64,000 nt of DNA, taken from NCBI RefSeq assembly GCF_040833955.1, contig NZ_CP162133.1, positions 1 through 64,000 on the forward strand, in the 5' to 3' direction. Below are positions 46,941 to 57,401 of this stretch, piece by piece. Position 1 is the stretch's first letter. Each line of letters begins with the position of its first letter. The notes beneath the pieces are model-generated. The model did not search any database and was not told the DNA's origin. It saw only the letters and a list, made by a program, of their open reading frames with translations. The DNA comes from Leptospira sp. WS60.C2. Its GTDB lineage: Bacteria; Spirochaetota; Leptospiria; Leptospirales; Leptospiraceae. The position numbers were made by a program, and so were the translations under genes.

Positions 46941-47723
46941 TTATTGGAAAACTGGTCTCCTTTTTTCTTTCAGGGCTGTCATCGCTTCTAACAAATTATC
47001 CACAACACCTGGTTGTTCAAAGGATTTGGTTGTATCAATCTTATACTGTTCCAAATTGCGAATGAGAGATGCATTCAAAATGTTCTTAGTAGCTCGATAC
47101 GCCGAAGAAGGAATTTTTGAAAGGTTTTCTAATTTTTTCAGAGCTAATTTTCTTACGTCTTCTGGAGTTGATGCAATTTCATCTATGAGACCAATTTTTT
47201 TAGCATCAGGTGCTTTGTAAATTGTCCCTTCCAAACAAACTTCGGCCCAATACCTTGGTTCCACACACATTTTGATTCTGTCGATAAAACTTCCTGGAAG
47301 TGGTAAACCAACATTCACTTCTGTAAAACCAATTCGACACTTACCATCTAACATGTATTTGAAATCGGATGCGACAGTAATCACTGCTCCTCCACCCATT
47401 GCATACCCTGTGACTTCTGTGATGAGTGGTTTATCAAATTTTACCAACTCTCCAAACAAAATAACAATTCCACCAACTTCTTCGATGAGTTTCTCTCTAG
47501 GTGTGGACAAAAGATTTTCTGCGTCGAGACCATTGCAAAAAAATTTGGAATTATCAGTCGTTAAGATGACCCCTCGTTTTTGTGAATCAGCCTTTATTTC
47601 ATTTAAAATCTCACCAAGGTCTTTCATGTTCTGGCCTGTCAGCGAGTTTTGTTCATTCATTTGGAAACGAATGATTTCTCCTTTGCCATTAGGTAGATCG
47701 ATTACTTCTCTTTTGTAGTTCAT
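46941..47723 (-). CDS. Enoyl-CoA hydratase/isomerase family protein
   Basis: A 260-aa crotonase-fold protein: TTDNSKFFCNGLDAENLL and GYAMGGGAVITVASDF form the CoA-binding oxyanion region, and the possible catalytic acid is in FTEVNVGLPLPG. The sequence around the second catalytic glutamate is diverged, and the family includes delta-3,2-enoyl-CoA isomerases. Given that leptospires live on fatty acids, a beta-oxidation role is plausible but not shown. It follows the receiver-like gene by 25 bp and may be co-transcribed. Confidence 0.82.
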   Translation of the reverse strand: MNYKREVIDLPNGKGEIIRFQMNEQNSLTGQNMKDLGEILNEIKADSQKRGVILTTDNSKFFCNGLDAENLLSTPREKLIEEVGGIVILFGELVKFDKPLITEVTGYAMGGGAVITVASDFKYMLDGKCRIGFTEVNVGLPLPGSFIDRIKMCVEPRYWAEVCLEGTIYKAPDAKKIGLIDEIASTPEDVRKLALKKLENLSKIPSSAYRATKNILNASLIRNLEQYKIDTTKSFEQPGVVDNLLEAMTALKEKRRPVFQ

Positions 47724-47748
47724 TTTTATCTTCTTTTATATTTACTTT

Positions 47749-48765
47749 TTAGTTCTTTGGTTTTTCTTTTTCCGCTTGGTCGCTTTCAGAATTTTGCGTT
47801 GAGGTTTCCTTTTCGGTAACCTTAGTTACTTCCGTATTGTTTACATTTTGTTCTGTCGAAATAGTTTCTTTTGATGTTGAAGAGGTAACATTCGCATTGA
47901 TTTCCACTTTTACGTCACCCAAATTGGTTGGCGTTACTTGCGTTGGTTGTTGTGTTTCTTTATTGGATTCTTTGGCAAATTTTTCTTTTTTCTCTTTTTT
48001 GCGTTGTTCTTCTTTCTTCTGCTCTTCCATTTTTACGTATTCATCGAATTCGTTGGGAGCCATAAATACTAACATCTTCTCATCATCAGTGGCATGTTCA
48101 ATAAATGCCCCCATATGACGACCAGCTATGAAAATTATCTTTTCATGATTCTGAAAAATTTTCATAACTCTTTCAAATACTTCTACTTCCTCTTTTCCAA
48201 GGTCTGGACAAACACGCACATCAAAAACGATTCTTTCCGATTGTATGGATTTTAGAAAATTGATTGTAAAAATCTTCTTAAATTCTGGAAATACATATCG
48301 TTTTAAATTGGCTCGACATTGAAATAAAACACGACCATGACCACGATCCACAACAACAAAAGATACATTATCTCTCGTTTTTGATGATTCACTAAATTTA
48401 TACTCTTCAATGTGTGAATGAATTCGATCGAGTAATGGTTGCTTGGCGAATGGTTTCACCATATAATCTGTGAAACCAAGTTTTTTGTGATTGGCGACAA
48501 AATTTGCATCCTCTTTTGGAATCATTGCCAAAATAGGAATGTTATGAGTGATCACATCTCGCCTAAGCTCTAACACAAATTCTAATTCTTTTTTGTCCTT
48601 AAAAGTTAAACCCATCAAGATAATGTCTGGGTTCGATGATTTCACATATTCTTGCACAGTTTGTGAAAACTTTGTAATGACGACACGTTGGCGTAATCCC
48701 AAAAAAATATTTTCCAAATCTTGGGAAGAGTTTGGATCGTTTTCGATTGCCATAATAAAATGCAT
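47749..48765 (-). CDS. Protein with degenerate receiver domain
   Basis: A 338-aa protein. Residues 1-120 have the receiver fold (IIL strand, ILAMIP, FTDYMVKPF with the conserved Lys), but the phospho-acceptor site reads LMGLTF, with Gly where Asp is expected. Residues about 130-230 form a second domain with STAS-like strands (SFVVVDRGHGRVLFQC, RIVFDVRV, KIIFIAG). The tail is long, Lys/Glu-rich and then Thr/Ser/Glu-rich, likely disordered. It is seven bp behind the EAL-domain gene. A pseudo-receiver that signals by binding is the most likely reading; the pathway is unknown. Confidence 0.68.
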   Translation of the reverse strand: MHFIMAIENDPNSSQDLENIFLGLRQRVVITKFSQTVQEYVKSSNPDIILMGLTFKDKKELEFVLELRRDVITHNIPILAMIPKEDANFVANHKKLGFTDYMVKPFAKQPLLDRIHSHIEEYKFSESSKTRDNVSFVVVDRGHGRVLFQCRANLKRYVFPEFKKIFTINFLKSIQSERIVFDVRVCPDLGKEEVEVFERVMKIFQNHEKIIFIAGRHMGAFIEHATDDEKMLVFMAPNEFDEYVKMEEQKKEEQRKKEKKEKFAKESNKETQQPTQVTPTNLGDVKVEINANVTSSTSKETISTEQNVNNTEVTKVTEKETSTQNSESDQAEKEKPKN

Positions 48766-48772
48766 AAAAACT

Positions 48773-50122
48773 TTAAATGAGTCCTTCTTCGGATGCGACT
48801 AAGAACAAGTTACCAATTTTCTTTTGTTTTTCCGATAAAATTTTGTCTGTCAATACTTCTTTCACAACATCTTCGTGGATGGAATGAAGTAAATCAAAAT
48901 CCCTTTTGTAATCAGACACAGTCATCTTTCCAAAAAGGATATTCGCCTGAAATTGATAAATTTGGTGTTCCATAAGAAAACGTAATGTATCAAAGTCCTC
49001 TACTGCTTCGGCAGTAATTACGGCTTCTCGGTTGTCTGCCAAACGTTTGCAATAGTCTATGAATGCTAAGTTGTCTAAAAATTTAATTTGATCTTCTTCG
49101 ATTTTAAATTTAAAGCTGATTGGATCCAATTTGAATTCCTTGATCATAATTCCCAAATCTAATACTATTTGATGAGACTGACTTTTTACGCCAAAGTCAT
49201 CAGCGGCAAAACTCATTCCGTGAGAATAAAATGCATGGCAAACGTCTTTTAAATGATACTTTGATTCGTCATAAGGTTTTTCAACGAGTTCAAATCGAAT
49301 ATTTTCTGGTTGAAGATCTTTGTTGAGAATGAGTTTTTTCAATCGATCAACTCGATCATTTTGAGAGAACGTATCGATTAACGATTGTGGTGAAATGTTA
49401 AATTTTAAAAGACCTGGGGCACCTTCGCATGCAATGATGAGTTTTTCTAAAATTAATAATTCAATACGATTGATGTCTTGGTCGGACGGAATGTCGTTAA
49501 TTAAATCTTTGTAGCCAATGTAAGCCCCGCCACCTAAAAAAACTTCTCCTCCTTTTACGGAGTAGGTTTTATCTTTCGGATTAAAGATTACAGTTGGTTG
49601 GATCATGGCTTCATGAACGGAACCAGAAATGTATGTATTGGCTTTGTTATAGTAGGTCCAACTCCATCGAACCAAGTTATCATTTAGATTTTTTTCTGAT
49701 GATTTAAAAAGTTCAGAATATATTTCTTCGTTATCGGAGATAAAGTTGGATTGTGTTCTGGAAACTCCAAAATGAAAGGATACAATTTTGTTTTGTAAAC
49801 ATTGTTGTTGGAATTTTCCAACGGAATTCTCGATATTAGGAAACTTTTCAATATCCCATTCAAAGAGCGGAGCAATACCCATTAGGAGAATATTTTGTTT
49901 TTCTAAGTAATGGAATCCAAATGAGATGTCTTCTAAATCTAGGCAGGCATAAAATTCAGTTCGAAGTAAGTCTAAAAATTCTGTAAGTTCAATGCCTGTG
50001 ATATTCTCAAACCGAATCAGAAAGAGTGGTTTTCCTTTATTCTCTTGGATGAAATGTTTTTTAAAAACTTCCAAGTCTTTCATTCCAAAATAGTAAGGGC
50101 CAGTTAAAAGTTGATTTTTCAA
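48773..50122 (-). CDS. EAL-domain protein, possible c-di-GMP phosphodiesterase
   Basis: A 449-aa protein. The C-terminal half matches an EAL domain in order: GEVFLGG for the EAL motif (Glu kept), LKFNISPQSL, FELVEKP (ELTE-like), FAADDFGVKSQS (DDFG kept), EFKLDP, TAEAVED and YQFQANILFG (QG is QA). Most metal and catalytic positions seem kept, but loop 6 (normally DDFGTGYSS) is altered. The N-terminal part resembles a GGDEF-fold domain without a GGDEF motif. It is therefore a diverged, possibly active or effector EAL protein, paired with the receiver-like gene. Confidence 0.72.
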   Translation of the reverse strand: MKNQLLTGPYYFGMKDLEVFKKHFIQENKGKPLFLIRFENITGIELTEFLDLLRTEFYACLDLEDISFGFHYLEKQNILLMGIAPLFEWDIEKFPNIENSVGKFQQQCLQNKIVSFHFGVSRTQSNFISDNEEIYSELFKSSEKNLNDNLVRWSWTYYNKANTYISGSVHEAMIQPTVIFNPKDKTYSVKGGEVFLGGGAYIGYKDLINDIPSDQDINRIELLILEKLIIACEGAPGLLKFNISPQSLIDTFSQNDRVDRLKKLILNKDLQPENIRFELVEKPYDESKYHLKDVCHAFYSHGMSFAADDFGVKSQSHQIVLDLGIMIKEFKLDPISFKFKIEEDQIKFLDNLAFIDYCKRLADNREAVITAEAVEDFDTLRFLMEHQIYQFQANILFGKMTVSDYKRDFDLLHSIHEDVVKEVLTDKILSEKQKKIGNLFLVASEEGLI

Positions 50123-50210
50123 ATGTTACCTTCGTATATGATTTGATTCTTTAACGACGTCTCGTAATTTTATGAGAATTCGATAGAAATGGCAACAAGG
50201 ATAGTCACTT

Positions 50211-50456
50211 ATGTATAGTTTTATTTGGTTTTTACTCATTGGTCTTGCGGCTGGTTGGCTTGCGGGTCGTATCCTTCGTGGAAAAGGATTTGGAATCATT
50301 GCCAATTTAGTGATTGGTGTAGTGGGTTCGTTTTTAGGTGGAATCGTATTTGGAATTCTTGGGTTCCGCTCTTATGGCCTTATTGCGGAACTCATCGTCG
50401 CAGTGGTCGGTGCGATTTTACTTATTTTCATTGCTGGTATGATCAAGAAAAGATAG
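50211..50456 (+). CDS. GlsB/YeaQ/YmgE family membrane protein
   Basis: An 81-aa protein with three hydrophobic helices and the family pattern GLAAGWLAGRILRGKGFGIIAN, GVVGSFLGG, then LIAELIVAVVGAILLIFI. Members are small inner-membrane proteins linked to stress responses; the older name is transglycosylase-associated protein. Function unknown. It has a weak ribosome binding site and stands alone before a terminator-like hairpin. Confidence 0.88.
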   Translation: MYSFIWFLLIGLAAGWLAGRILRGKGFGIIANLVIGVVGSFLGGIVFGILGFRSYGLIAELIVAVVGAILLIFIAGMIKKR

Positions 50457-50458
50457 CA

Positions 50459-50480
50459 GAAGTGTCGGTAACGACACTTC
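50459..50480 (+). terminator. Hairpin after the GlsB-family gene
   Basis: Nine-bp perfect stem GAAGTGTCG/CGACACTTC with a GTAA tetraloop, starting two bases after the stop codon. It is followed by CTTCTCTTAATTT, a poor T-run, so it is a probable but not ideal terminator. Confidence 0.6.
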
Positions 50481-50553
50481 CTTCTCTTAATTTGTGATCG
50501 TTAGAATTGACAGAGAGACATAATCTACGTCGATTCTAACGATGTTCAAAAAT

Positions 50554-51297
50554 TCAGTCGAGTTCGACTCCGTCGCCTAACTCGAAATTAGAACTCACAC
50601 CTTGAACGTCGTCATTCGCTTCCAAGTTTTCGATCAGCTTCATTACTTTTTCCGCTGTTTCTTTATCGTTCACTTCCACGGTGGTCATGGGAATGTATTT
50701 GATTTCCGACTCTTCCATATTGAGTCCCTTGGAAGAAAGAGCCGATTGCACCGCCTCGTATTCTGCTGGAGACGTGAGAACTACATACATCCCATCATTC
50801 ACTTGGATGTCTTCGGCACCAGCTCCGAGTGCTAAATCAAACAAAGCTTCTTCCGAGATTTGATCTGCTTTGAGAGTGAGTTGGCCTTTGCGCTCAAACA
50901 AACGTGAGACAGCACCAGCATTGGCAAGAGATCCACCCAATTTGGTTAAGATGCTTTTGATTTCGGGAGTTGTACGAGACTTTTTATCAGTGAGGACATC
51001 CACCATGATGGCAACTCCACCAGGTGCATAACATTCGTACAGGCACTCTTCATAGACCATACCTTCTAAACCACCCGTACCTTTTTTGATGGCACGTTCG
51101 ATATTGTCCTTTGGCATGTTAGCGGCCTTGGCTTTGGTAACAGCCAATCGAAGTCTTGGATTTCCTTCTGGATCACCTCCACCTTCTTTGGCTGCCACGG
51201 AAATTTCCTTGGCTATCCTTGTAAAGATGGCGCCTCTTTTGGCGTCAATGGCTCCCTTTTTTCTTCGAATCGTCGCCCATTTCGAGTGTCCTGACAT
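50554..51297 (-). CDS. YebC/PmpR family protein
   Basis: A 247-aa member of the YebC/TACO1 family, with the diagnostic start [21 protein letters not shown], then [12 protein letters not shown] and [20 protein letters not shown] in parts, and the length is typical. Members have been described both as DNA-binding regulators and as translation factors that help ribosomes through proline-rich stretches. It is monocistronic. Confidence 0.93.
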   Translation of the reverse strand: MSGHSKWATIRRKKGAIDAKRGAIFTRIAKEISVAAKEGGGDPEGNPRLRLAVTKAKAANMPKDNIERAIKKGTGGLEGMVYEECLYECYAPGGVAIMVDVLTDKKSRTTPEIKSILTKLGGSLANAGAVSRLFERKGQLTLKADQISEEALFDLALGAGAEDIQVNDGMYVVLTSPAEYEAVQSALSSKGLNMEESEIKYIPMTTVEVNDKETAEKVMKLIENLEANDDVQGVSSNFELGDGVELD

Positions 51298-51420
51298 TGT
51301 AGTCTCCCATGGCTAAGATTTTCGGTTCAAAAGATTTTTCAACAGATTTAAGTCGCCCTAGTTTCTTGACTCACAGAGAAAAATCCAAAGTACTGTAAAA
51401 AAACATCTTTAAGGCATACC

Positions 51421-52587
51421 ATGATCGACTTCTCAATCACCGATGAACAAAAAGCCCTCCGCGAACTAGCCAAAGATTTCGCGAAAAATGAAATGATTCC
51501 GAAAGCGGAACACCATGACCACACAGGTGAATACCCAAAAGAGATTTTGAAAAAAGCATTCGACGTGGGTCTTATGAATATGCATATCCCAGCCGAATAT
51601 GGTGGTGCTGGACTTGGAGTTCTCGACGAACTCATCGCCTCAGAAGAGTTATTTTATGGATGTTCTGGGATGGCAACGGCAATTCTAGCAAACAACCTCG
51701 CACTCGCACCTGTTTTGTTAGGTGCTGATGACTATGTCATGAAAAAATTTATCCAACCGATGACAGAAAATTTTACTTTGGCTGCTTATGCAGTTACGGA
51801 ACCAGGAGCTGGGTCTGACGTTGCTGGTATTCGTACAACAGCAAAACGTGTAGGAGATGAATACATCATCAATGGATCCAAAATGTGGATCACGAACGCT
51901 GGTCATGCGGATTGGTTTTTTGTTTTAGCAAAAACAGATCCAAATGCTGGCCACAAGGGTATGACTGGATTCATCGTAGATGCAAAAACTCCAGGTATCA
52001 TCGTTGGGAAAAAAGAGAAGAATATGGGGCAACGTTGCTCTGACACACGTGGTGTGACATTTGAAGATGTAAAAGTTCCAAAAGAAAATATGATTGGGAA
52101 GGAAGGTGAAGGTTTCAAAATCGCTATGGGTGCTTTTGACCAAACTCGTCCTGCGGTGGCGATTGGAGCAGTTGGTGTTGCTCGAGCAGCTCTTGACCAT
52201 TCTATTCGTTATGCAAACACTCGTAATGCGTTCGGAAAACCAATTTCCGTAAACCAAGGTGTGAGTTTTATGATCGCTGAGATGGCTCGCGATATCGAAG
52301 CAGGTCGACTCCTTTGTTGGCAATCCGCATGGCTCATCGACAATGGTTTCCGTAACACTTACCAAGCATCAATCGCAAAAGTATTCTGTGCTGATATGGC
52401 AATGCGTGTCACTACAGATGCAGTGCAAATATTTGGTGGATACGGATTCAACGAAGAATACCCAGTAGAGAAATTGATGCGTGATGCAAAAATTTTCCAA
52501 ATCTACGAAGGAACTTCACAAATCCAAAGAGTGATCATTTCTAAGTTCCTCAACGACGGTGTTGGAATCGAAACTCCAAACGCTTAA
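51421..52587 (+). CDS. Acyl-CoA dehydrogenase
   Basis: FAD enzyme that makes the first double bond in fatty-acid beta-oxidation. The 388-aa protein shows the signature [44 protein letters not shown] and the catalytic Glu363 in [10 protein letters not shown], the position used by short/medium-chain enzymes. Chain-length preference cannot be read. It is 60% likely a general beta-oxidation enzyme given leptospiral use of fatty acids, which is inference. A hairpin follows the stop. Confidence 0.93.
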   Translation: MIDFSITDEQKALRELAKDFAKNEMIPKAEHHDHTGEYPKEILKKAFDVGLMNMHIPAEYGGAGLGVLDELIASEELFYGCSGMATAILANNLALAPVLLGADDYVMKKFIQPMTENFTLAAYAVTEPGAGSDVAGIRTTAKRVGDEYIINGSKMWITNAGHADWFFVLAKTDPNAGHKGMTGFIVDAKTPGIIVGKKEKNMGQRCSDTRGVTFEDVKVPKENMIGKEGEGFKIAMGAFDQTRPAVAIGAVGVARAALDHSIRYANTRNAFGKPISVNQGVSFMIAEMARDIEAGRLLCWQSAWLIDNGFRNTYQASIAKVFCADMAMRVTTDAVQIFGGYGFNEEYPVEKLMRDAKIFQIYEGTSQIQRVIISKFLNDGVGIETPNA

Positions 52588-52599
52588 AAGTTGGAATTG

Positions 52600-52630
52600 G
52601 GAATAGCGGAATCATCGGTTCTGCTATTCC
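52600..52630 (+). terminator. Hairpin between acyl-CoA dehydrogenase and PabA-like genes
   Basis: Eight-bp perfect stem GGAATAGC/GCTATTCC (52600-52607 and 52623-52630), extended inside by GAA/TTC, only nine bases before the next ATG. No T-run follows. It could be a terminator for the upstream gene or a leader structure for the downstream operon. Confidence 0.45.
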
Positions 52631-52639
52631 TCTCCTAAT

Positions 52640-53209
52640 ATGTTTTTACTCATCGATAATTACGATTCATTCACATATATCCTCTATCAGTACCTAAACA
52701 AAATCGCACCTACAACTGTAATGCGAAATGATGAAACTCTTCCCCTGCATGAGCTACAAAACTACCACGCAGTTGTTTTATCACCGGGTCCTGGTTTGCC
52801 AAAAACCTCTGGTTTCCTAATGTCTCATTTTTCGTTTTTATACCCACGTATGCCAGTTTTAGGAATCTGTCTTGGACACCAAACAATCGCCGAAACTTTC
52901 GGCGCCAAGTTAGAGCAAACGACCGAAATTTATCATGGTAGGCCATCCACCGTTTTACACAATGGAGAGGGAATTTTTAAATCGCTTCCTAATCTTTTTA
53001 AGGCAAATCGATACCATTCTTGGGCGGTTTCAAAAGAAGATTTCCCAGAGGAATTGGAAGTGACAGCAGAAACAAAAGATGGTGTGATCATGGGAATTCG
53101 TCACAGAAAATGGAAAAAGGTCTTTGGTGTTCAGTTCCATCCTGAATCCATCCTCACGGAATATGGGGATACTTTATTACGTAACTTCTATGAGGAAGTT
53201 CATTCATGA
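52640..53209 (+). CDS. TrpG/PabA-type glutamine amidotransferase
   Basis: A 189-aa class I glutaminase, smaller than the trpE-linked TrpG at 29956. The catalytic Cys77 is in GICLGHQT, with SPGPGLP and VQFHPES giving the oxyanion and His-Glu. Family members supply ammonia to anthranilate synthase or 4-amino-4-deoxychorismate synthase; since a dedicated TrpG exists, PabA for folate synthesis is the best guess. The neighbours are unexpected: the stop overlaps an ABC exporter gene by four bases. No ribosome binding site is visible. Confidence 0.82.
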   Translation: MFLLIDNYDSFTYILYQYLNKIAPTTVMRNDETLPLHELQNYHAVVLSPGPGLPKTSGFLMSHFSFLYPRMPVLGICLGHQTIAETFGAKLEQTTEIYHGRPSTVLHNGEGIFKSLPNLFKANRYHSWAVSKEDFPEELEVTAETKDGVIMGIRHRKWKKVFGVQFHPESILTEYGDTLLRNFYEEVHS

Positions 53210-55101
53210 AATACTTTTTAAGATTACTGAGTTATAGTGTTCATTACAGACAAAGATTTGTTTTGGGTCTTATCTTTGCTTTGTTAACCGCTGTTCTCAA
53301 TGGTATTTCCCTCACAGCACTTATACCATTATTTGATTCTTTGGGAAGTGACAAAAATAATCGTTTTCATTTAGATTTAACATTACCTGAAAAAACAATC
53401 TTAGTTCAAGAAGTCCTTCTCGGCGATGATAGTCTCGATGGTTTGGAACGAATCAAACGTTTGATCATCTCTGCGAAATTACAAATCAATGCGTATACCG
53501 AAGATATGGAACCCAAGGAAGTGGTTTGGGCTGTATGTATCGCTGTGTTTCCTTTGTATCTATTAAAATTAGGAACGTATTTGTTATCGGTGTTTTGTAT
53601 TGCTACGGCGGGTTACAAAGCAGTGCGAGACATTCGTCAGGAACTGTTTCAAAAAGTTCAAAAGTTACCACTCACATATTTTTACAAAGAGAAAACTGGA
53701 CTCATAATGAGTCGCGTCATAAACGATGCAGAAATTGTAGCTGCTGTCATTTCGAGTAACTTACGTGATGCGGTAATCAACTTCTTTTACGTTCTCACTC
53801 ACTTAGTGATTTTAATTTATCTGAATTCTGAGCTCTTGCTCCTTGCTTGTTTGACTGTGCCAGTAGTGATTTTACCAGTTACTTTATTCACTAGAAAGAT
53901 TTCTTCTTCGACTGCAAGGTTCCAAGAAAAAATTGCCGATCTCAATGGTCACATCCAAGAGTTCATTTCTGGGATTAAGGTGATTCGTACATTTCGGCAA
54001 GAAAAACAGGACCTTAAAAAATTTGATAACATCAACCAAAAGGTCTACAGACGTACGTTTAAGGGTCAATTTTATCTGCAGATGGCACCGAGCTTGGTTG
54101 AACTCACATCATCCATCGTCGTACTCGGATATTTTGCGTTAGGTGCCAAATTCATCTATTCTGGTAAGTTCACGCAAGGTGAATTTATGGCGTTTTTATT
54201 GACCTTGCTATTCTTAATGCGACCACTCACTCAACTTTCGCAAATGGTCGGAAAAATTACCCAAGCCAATTCTGCAGGAAAACGAATTTTTGAAATCATC
54301 GACCGAGACCCAGAAGTTATCGAACATGGGGAAGAAACTGTATTAGAAAAGATCACAGAAGGTATACGATTTGAAGGCATTCATTTTTCCTATCCAGGAA
54401 CGAACCAAGAAGTTCTGAAGGGAATCAATTTAGATATCAAACTAGGTGAGACCTATGCTTTTGTAGGAACAAGTGGTTCTGGAAAGTCCACAATGATGGA
54501 TTTAATTCCTCGTTTTTTTGATCCAACATCAGGTCAGATCAAAATTGATGGAATTGATATCAAACAATACTCTCTCAAATCCTTGCGTAAGAAAATTGGA
54601 ATTGTGACCCAAGAAATTTTCCTCTTCCATGGAACGATTGCAGAGAACATCGCCTACGGAACCGGAGCTGCTTCTAGAAAAGAAGTGGTAAGGGCAGCAC
54701 GTTTGGCAAATGCTCACGACTTTATCACCAAAATGGAGAATGGGTACGACACTGTGATTGGAGTGCGTGGTTTAGATTTGAGTGGTGGTCAAAGACAACG
54801 TTTGGTCATTGCACGTGCTTTACTTCGAAATGCAGAGATCATGATCCTCGACGAAGCAACCAGTGCCCTCGATGCTGAGTCAGAACGTTTGGTGAGTCGT
54901 GCTCTTGAACGATTGTTTAAAAATCGAACTACCTTTATCATTGCTCATAGGTTATCAACGGTTAGAAGAATTAAAAATATAGTTGTGATTGAAGACGGAG
55001 AAATCAAAGAGCAGGGAGATCACGATTCCTTACTCGAACAGAATGGAATTTATAAAAAGCTATATGATAGTCAATTTGCTGATGCGGAGATCCAAATATG
55101 A
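53206..55101 (+). CDS. MsbA-like ABC exporter (fused membrane and ATPase domains)
   Basis: A 631-aa half-transporter. Six membrane helices in the first 350 residues, with an unusually large periplasmic loop between helices 1 and 2 (residues about 45-100). ATPase motifs: Walker [11 protein letters not shown] near 420-429, signature LSGGQRQR near 525, Walker [11 protein letters not shown] and the switch IIAHRLST. MsbA-type exporters move lipid A or drugs. It overlaps the PabA-like gene upstream and the response regulator downstream, each by four bases. The substrate is unknown. Confidence 0.9.
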   Translation: MKYFLRLLSYSVHYRQRFVLGLIFALLTAVLNGISLTALIPLFDSLGSDKNNRFHLDLTLPEKTILVQEVLLGDDSLDGLERIKRLIISAKLQINAYTEDMEPKEVVWAVCIAVFPLYLLKLGTYLLSVFCIATAGYKAVRDIRQELFQKVQKLPLTYFYKEKTGLIMSRVINDAEIVAAVISSNLRDAVINFFYVLTHLVILIYLNSELLLLACLTVPVVILPVTLFTRKISSSTARFQEKIADLNGHIQEFISGIKVIRTFRQEKQDLKKFDNINQKVYRRTFKGQFYLQMAPSLVELTSSIVVLGYFALGAKFIYSGKFTQGEFMAFLLTLLFLMRPLTQLSQMVGKITQANSAGKRIFEIIDRDPEVIEHGEETVLEKITEGIRFEGIHFSYPGTNQEVLKGINLDIKLGETYAFVGTSGSGKSTMMDLIPRFFDPTSGQIKIDGIDIKQYSLKSLRKKIGIVTQEIFLFHGTIAENIAYGTGAASRKEVVRAARLANAHDFITKMENGYDTVIGVRGLDLSGGQRQRLVIARALLRNAEIMILDEATSALDAESERLVSRALERLFKNRTTFIIAHRLSTVRRIKNIVVIEDGEIKEQGDHDSLLEQNGIYKKLYDSQFADAEIQI

Positions 55102-55499
55102 AAAAAGTATTAATTGTAGATGATAATGATCGTTATGCGAATCATCTAAAAGCATACTTTGATCAAAAAAAGATAGCCTCTGACAGGGCATTTGACGCTA
55201 AACAAGGATGGGAGTTTTTTTCTAAATCCAGTGATTATGATATGATCATTTCCGATGTTACGATGGAAACACAAACCTCAGGACTATGGATGATGAGAAA
55301 CATTTATAAATCTGGATACAAAGGAGTGATGGTGATCGCTTCCACAGGGTTTGATGTATGGGGAGTGATGCCTTTTTCTTCTTATTTTTTATCTTGGTTT
55401 TGTGGGCTCCATTGGATGATTCCCAAGGTCCCACTCAAACAAGGAAACGTGGAATGGGTTCCCACGTTTCTTGCTAGAGGAAAAACTAATCCTTTCTAG
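55098..55499 (+). CDS. Single-domain response regulator
   Basis: A 133-aa receiver domain without output domain. The acidic pocket VDDND (residues 7-11), phospho-acceptor Asp53 (IISDVTME), the Thr in IASTG and the Lys in IPKVP are present. The last 40 residues after the Thr are diverged, with a hydrophobic stretch ([15 protein letters not shown]). It overlaps the ABC exporter by four bases and the HEAT lipoprotein on the other strand by 14 bp. No histidine kinase is adjacent. Confidence 0.8.
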   Translation: MKKVLIVDDNDRYANHLKAYFDQKKIASDRAFDAKQGWEFFSKSSDYDMIISDVTMETQTSGLWMMRNIYKSGYKGVMVIASTGFDVWGVMPFSSYFLSWFCGLHWMIPKVPLKQGNVEWVPTFLARGKTNPF

Positions 55500-57360
55500 G
55501 AAGTTTGATTTCTTCTACTGGATTAAAAAGATTTTTGTGTTTTCCCTTTTTTAACTGAGAGTACTTTCCAGAATTTCCGTCACTTCCTAATTGTTTGACT
55601 TCAATGATATCAATCTTTGGATAAAAGACCCAACCAGTAACAAAGGCACTCCTAGCACCAGGTAAAGTCGATTCCATTTTGACTTGGATGTATTTATCCG
55701 TGACGATGTCTTCGCCCATACGCACAGCAAATTCTTTTTTAGTCTCAGTTACAATGACCCCAATCTCTTTATTTTTGATATAAGAGATGGGTCTTGAAAG
55801 TTCGTTTGGTTCTGCTCTTAAATAGTCATCTTCTACTAAAATAATCGCATACTTTCCAAAAGCTTTTCTTCGTAAGAGTGATTCCCCAATTCGTTTGGTA
55901 AACTTTTCTTCCGTTAAGGATTCATTGAGACGGATGAGGGCAAATGTTGCTGATAGGGAAGGATTTTTACCTATTTCATCAATCGCCATAAGTGTTAAGG
56001 ATGGATCTTCGATTGCCACTTTCTCTAAAATTCTCAAACTTTCCCGGCTTCCATGGATCGCAAGTGCCTCAATGGATGCTTCTTTTACTTCCTGTTCAGG
56101 AGAATTTAAAAATTTTGTAAAAATTTCAACATCAGCATCTAATTTATGATAAGCGAGACCTCGTAAAGATCCAGCGACAATCACTACATATTCGGAAGCA
56201 AGACCTTGTGTTAAAATAAGCTCTCTTCCTGCAGGGTCTTTTGTTTTTCCAAGTCCTTCAAAACTCACTGCCATCACTTCTGGGTCTTCGGCTTTGGTTC
56301 CCGCAATGAAATACGATAGAGAGCGTTTGTCTCCGATATCAGAAAGTGCTTTGAAAGCTGCAGGCCTTACTTGGTATCCGTCTTTATCGATTGCAGTCTG
56401 TAATGTAACACGACCAGCTTTCAGTCGTCCTAAAGCGAGTGCAGCGGCCGATCGAACTCTTGGAATGGGGTGAGTTGCTAGAATTTTTTCTAAATTCTTT
56501 GGCTTACGGTAGTATTCCCATCGAAACACTTGGACAAGACCATTCCGAATTTGTTCCGTATATTCTTTGTCTTTTTTTTCTTCATCGGAAAGGACTTCTT
56601 CCTCTTCCTTTTTTACCATTTCATTGATTTGTTCTGTCGCTTTTCCGGTAATCTTTGTTTTGCGATTCAATCGTTTGATTGAGATTTTGGTAGCTGGATC
56701 ATCTTTTTTAATAATAGTTTTTTCTGGTTTTTGAGGTGGTTCTGGATCTGTATTGATAAGGATCGGATCATCCTTACTTGGTTTTGCATCAAGTTCAGCA
56801 ATGTCACGACCTTGGTTGTAGTTATTCGCATCCGATCTAAGATTTCGAATTGCATTTTGGATACCAATTGCTTTGGGGCTATATTGTCTTAAAGATTCTA
56901 AAATATTTCCTAATTCATAAGAGACTCTTCCAATAGTGGGTCCATCAAAGTCATTTGGCGTGCTATTGATTAATTCCTCATTGGTTTGAATGAGTTCCGG
57001 AAGGCGTGTCACAACAGAAGGTAAATCTTCTTCTAAATAAGCTGCGGCTTGCATTTCTCTATCAACGGGTTCGCCGACAGTTTTTCTACTATCAGCACGT
57101 AAGGCAATATTTTCGCCAAATTCTAGTAAAGCGATACTACGATGAGCTTCCTCTATGAAGGAATCATACTTTCTATTTTTAGTTACAGGAATGACGACGT
57201 TTTTCGTTTTGTGAGGATCTAAGTCACTACCTTGGTATTCACGATACTTAGGTGAAACGTCTGTTAATTGGAAGGGTTTAGAACTTGAACAACTGACTAA
57301 GAGGACTAGGACCACCCACAAACTGCCTTTCCAAATTATGTCTTGACCCTTTTGAAACAT
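55486..57360 (-). CDS. HEAT-repeat lipoprotein
   Basis: A 624-aa protein with a lipoprotein signal peptide: hydrophobic SLWVVLVLL, lipobox LVSC (Cys24). The ATG at 57360 has an AGG eight bases upstream and is preferred over an ATG 18 bases earlier. Residues from about 280 to 500 are HEAT/PBS-lyase type repeats ([47 protein letters not shown]). A charged linker precedes them, and a beta-rich, possibly SH3-like domain ends the protein. HEAT repeats usually mediate protein contacts. Function unknown. The start codon abuts a plus-strand ATG (CATATG at 57358-57363). Confidence 0.8.
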   Translation of the reverse strand: MFQKGQDIIWKGSLWVVLVLLVSCSSSKPFQLTDVSPKYREYQGSDLDPHKTKNVVIPVTKNRKYDSFIEEAHRSIALLEFGENIALRADSRKTVGEPVDREMQAAAYLEEDLPSVVTRLPELIQTNEELINSTPNDFDGPTIGRVSYELGNILESLRQYSPKAIGIQNAIRNLRSDANNYNQGRDIAELDAKPSKDDPILINTDPEPPQKPEKTIIKKDDPATKISIKRLNRKTKITGKATEQINEMVKKEEEEVLSDEEKKDKEYTEQIRNGLVQVFRWEYYRKPKNLEKILATHPIPRVRSAAALALGRLKAGRVTLQTAIDKDGYQVRPAAFKALSDIGDKRSLSYFIAGTKAEDPEVMAVSFEGLGKTKDPAGRELILTQGLASEYVVIVAGSLRGLAYHKLDADVEIFTKFLNSPEQEVKEASIEALAIHGSRESLRILEKVAIEDPSLTLMAIDEIGKNPSLSATFALIRLNESLTEEKFTKRIGESLLRRKAFGKYAIILVEDDYLRAEPNELSRPISYIKNKEIGVIVTETKKEFAVRMGEDIVTDKYIQVKMESTLPGARSAFVTGWVFYPKIDIIEVKQLGSDGNSGKYSQLKKGKHKNLFNPVEEIKLPRKD

Positions 57361-57401
57361 ATGATAGCCTACTTCCATACTTTGAATATCGGATACGTAC
57401 T

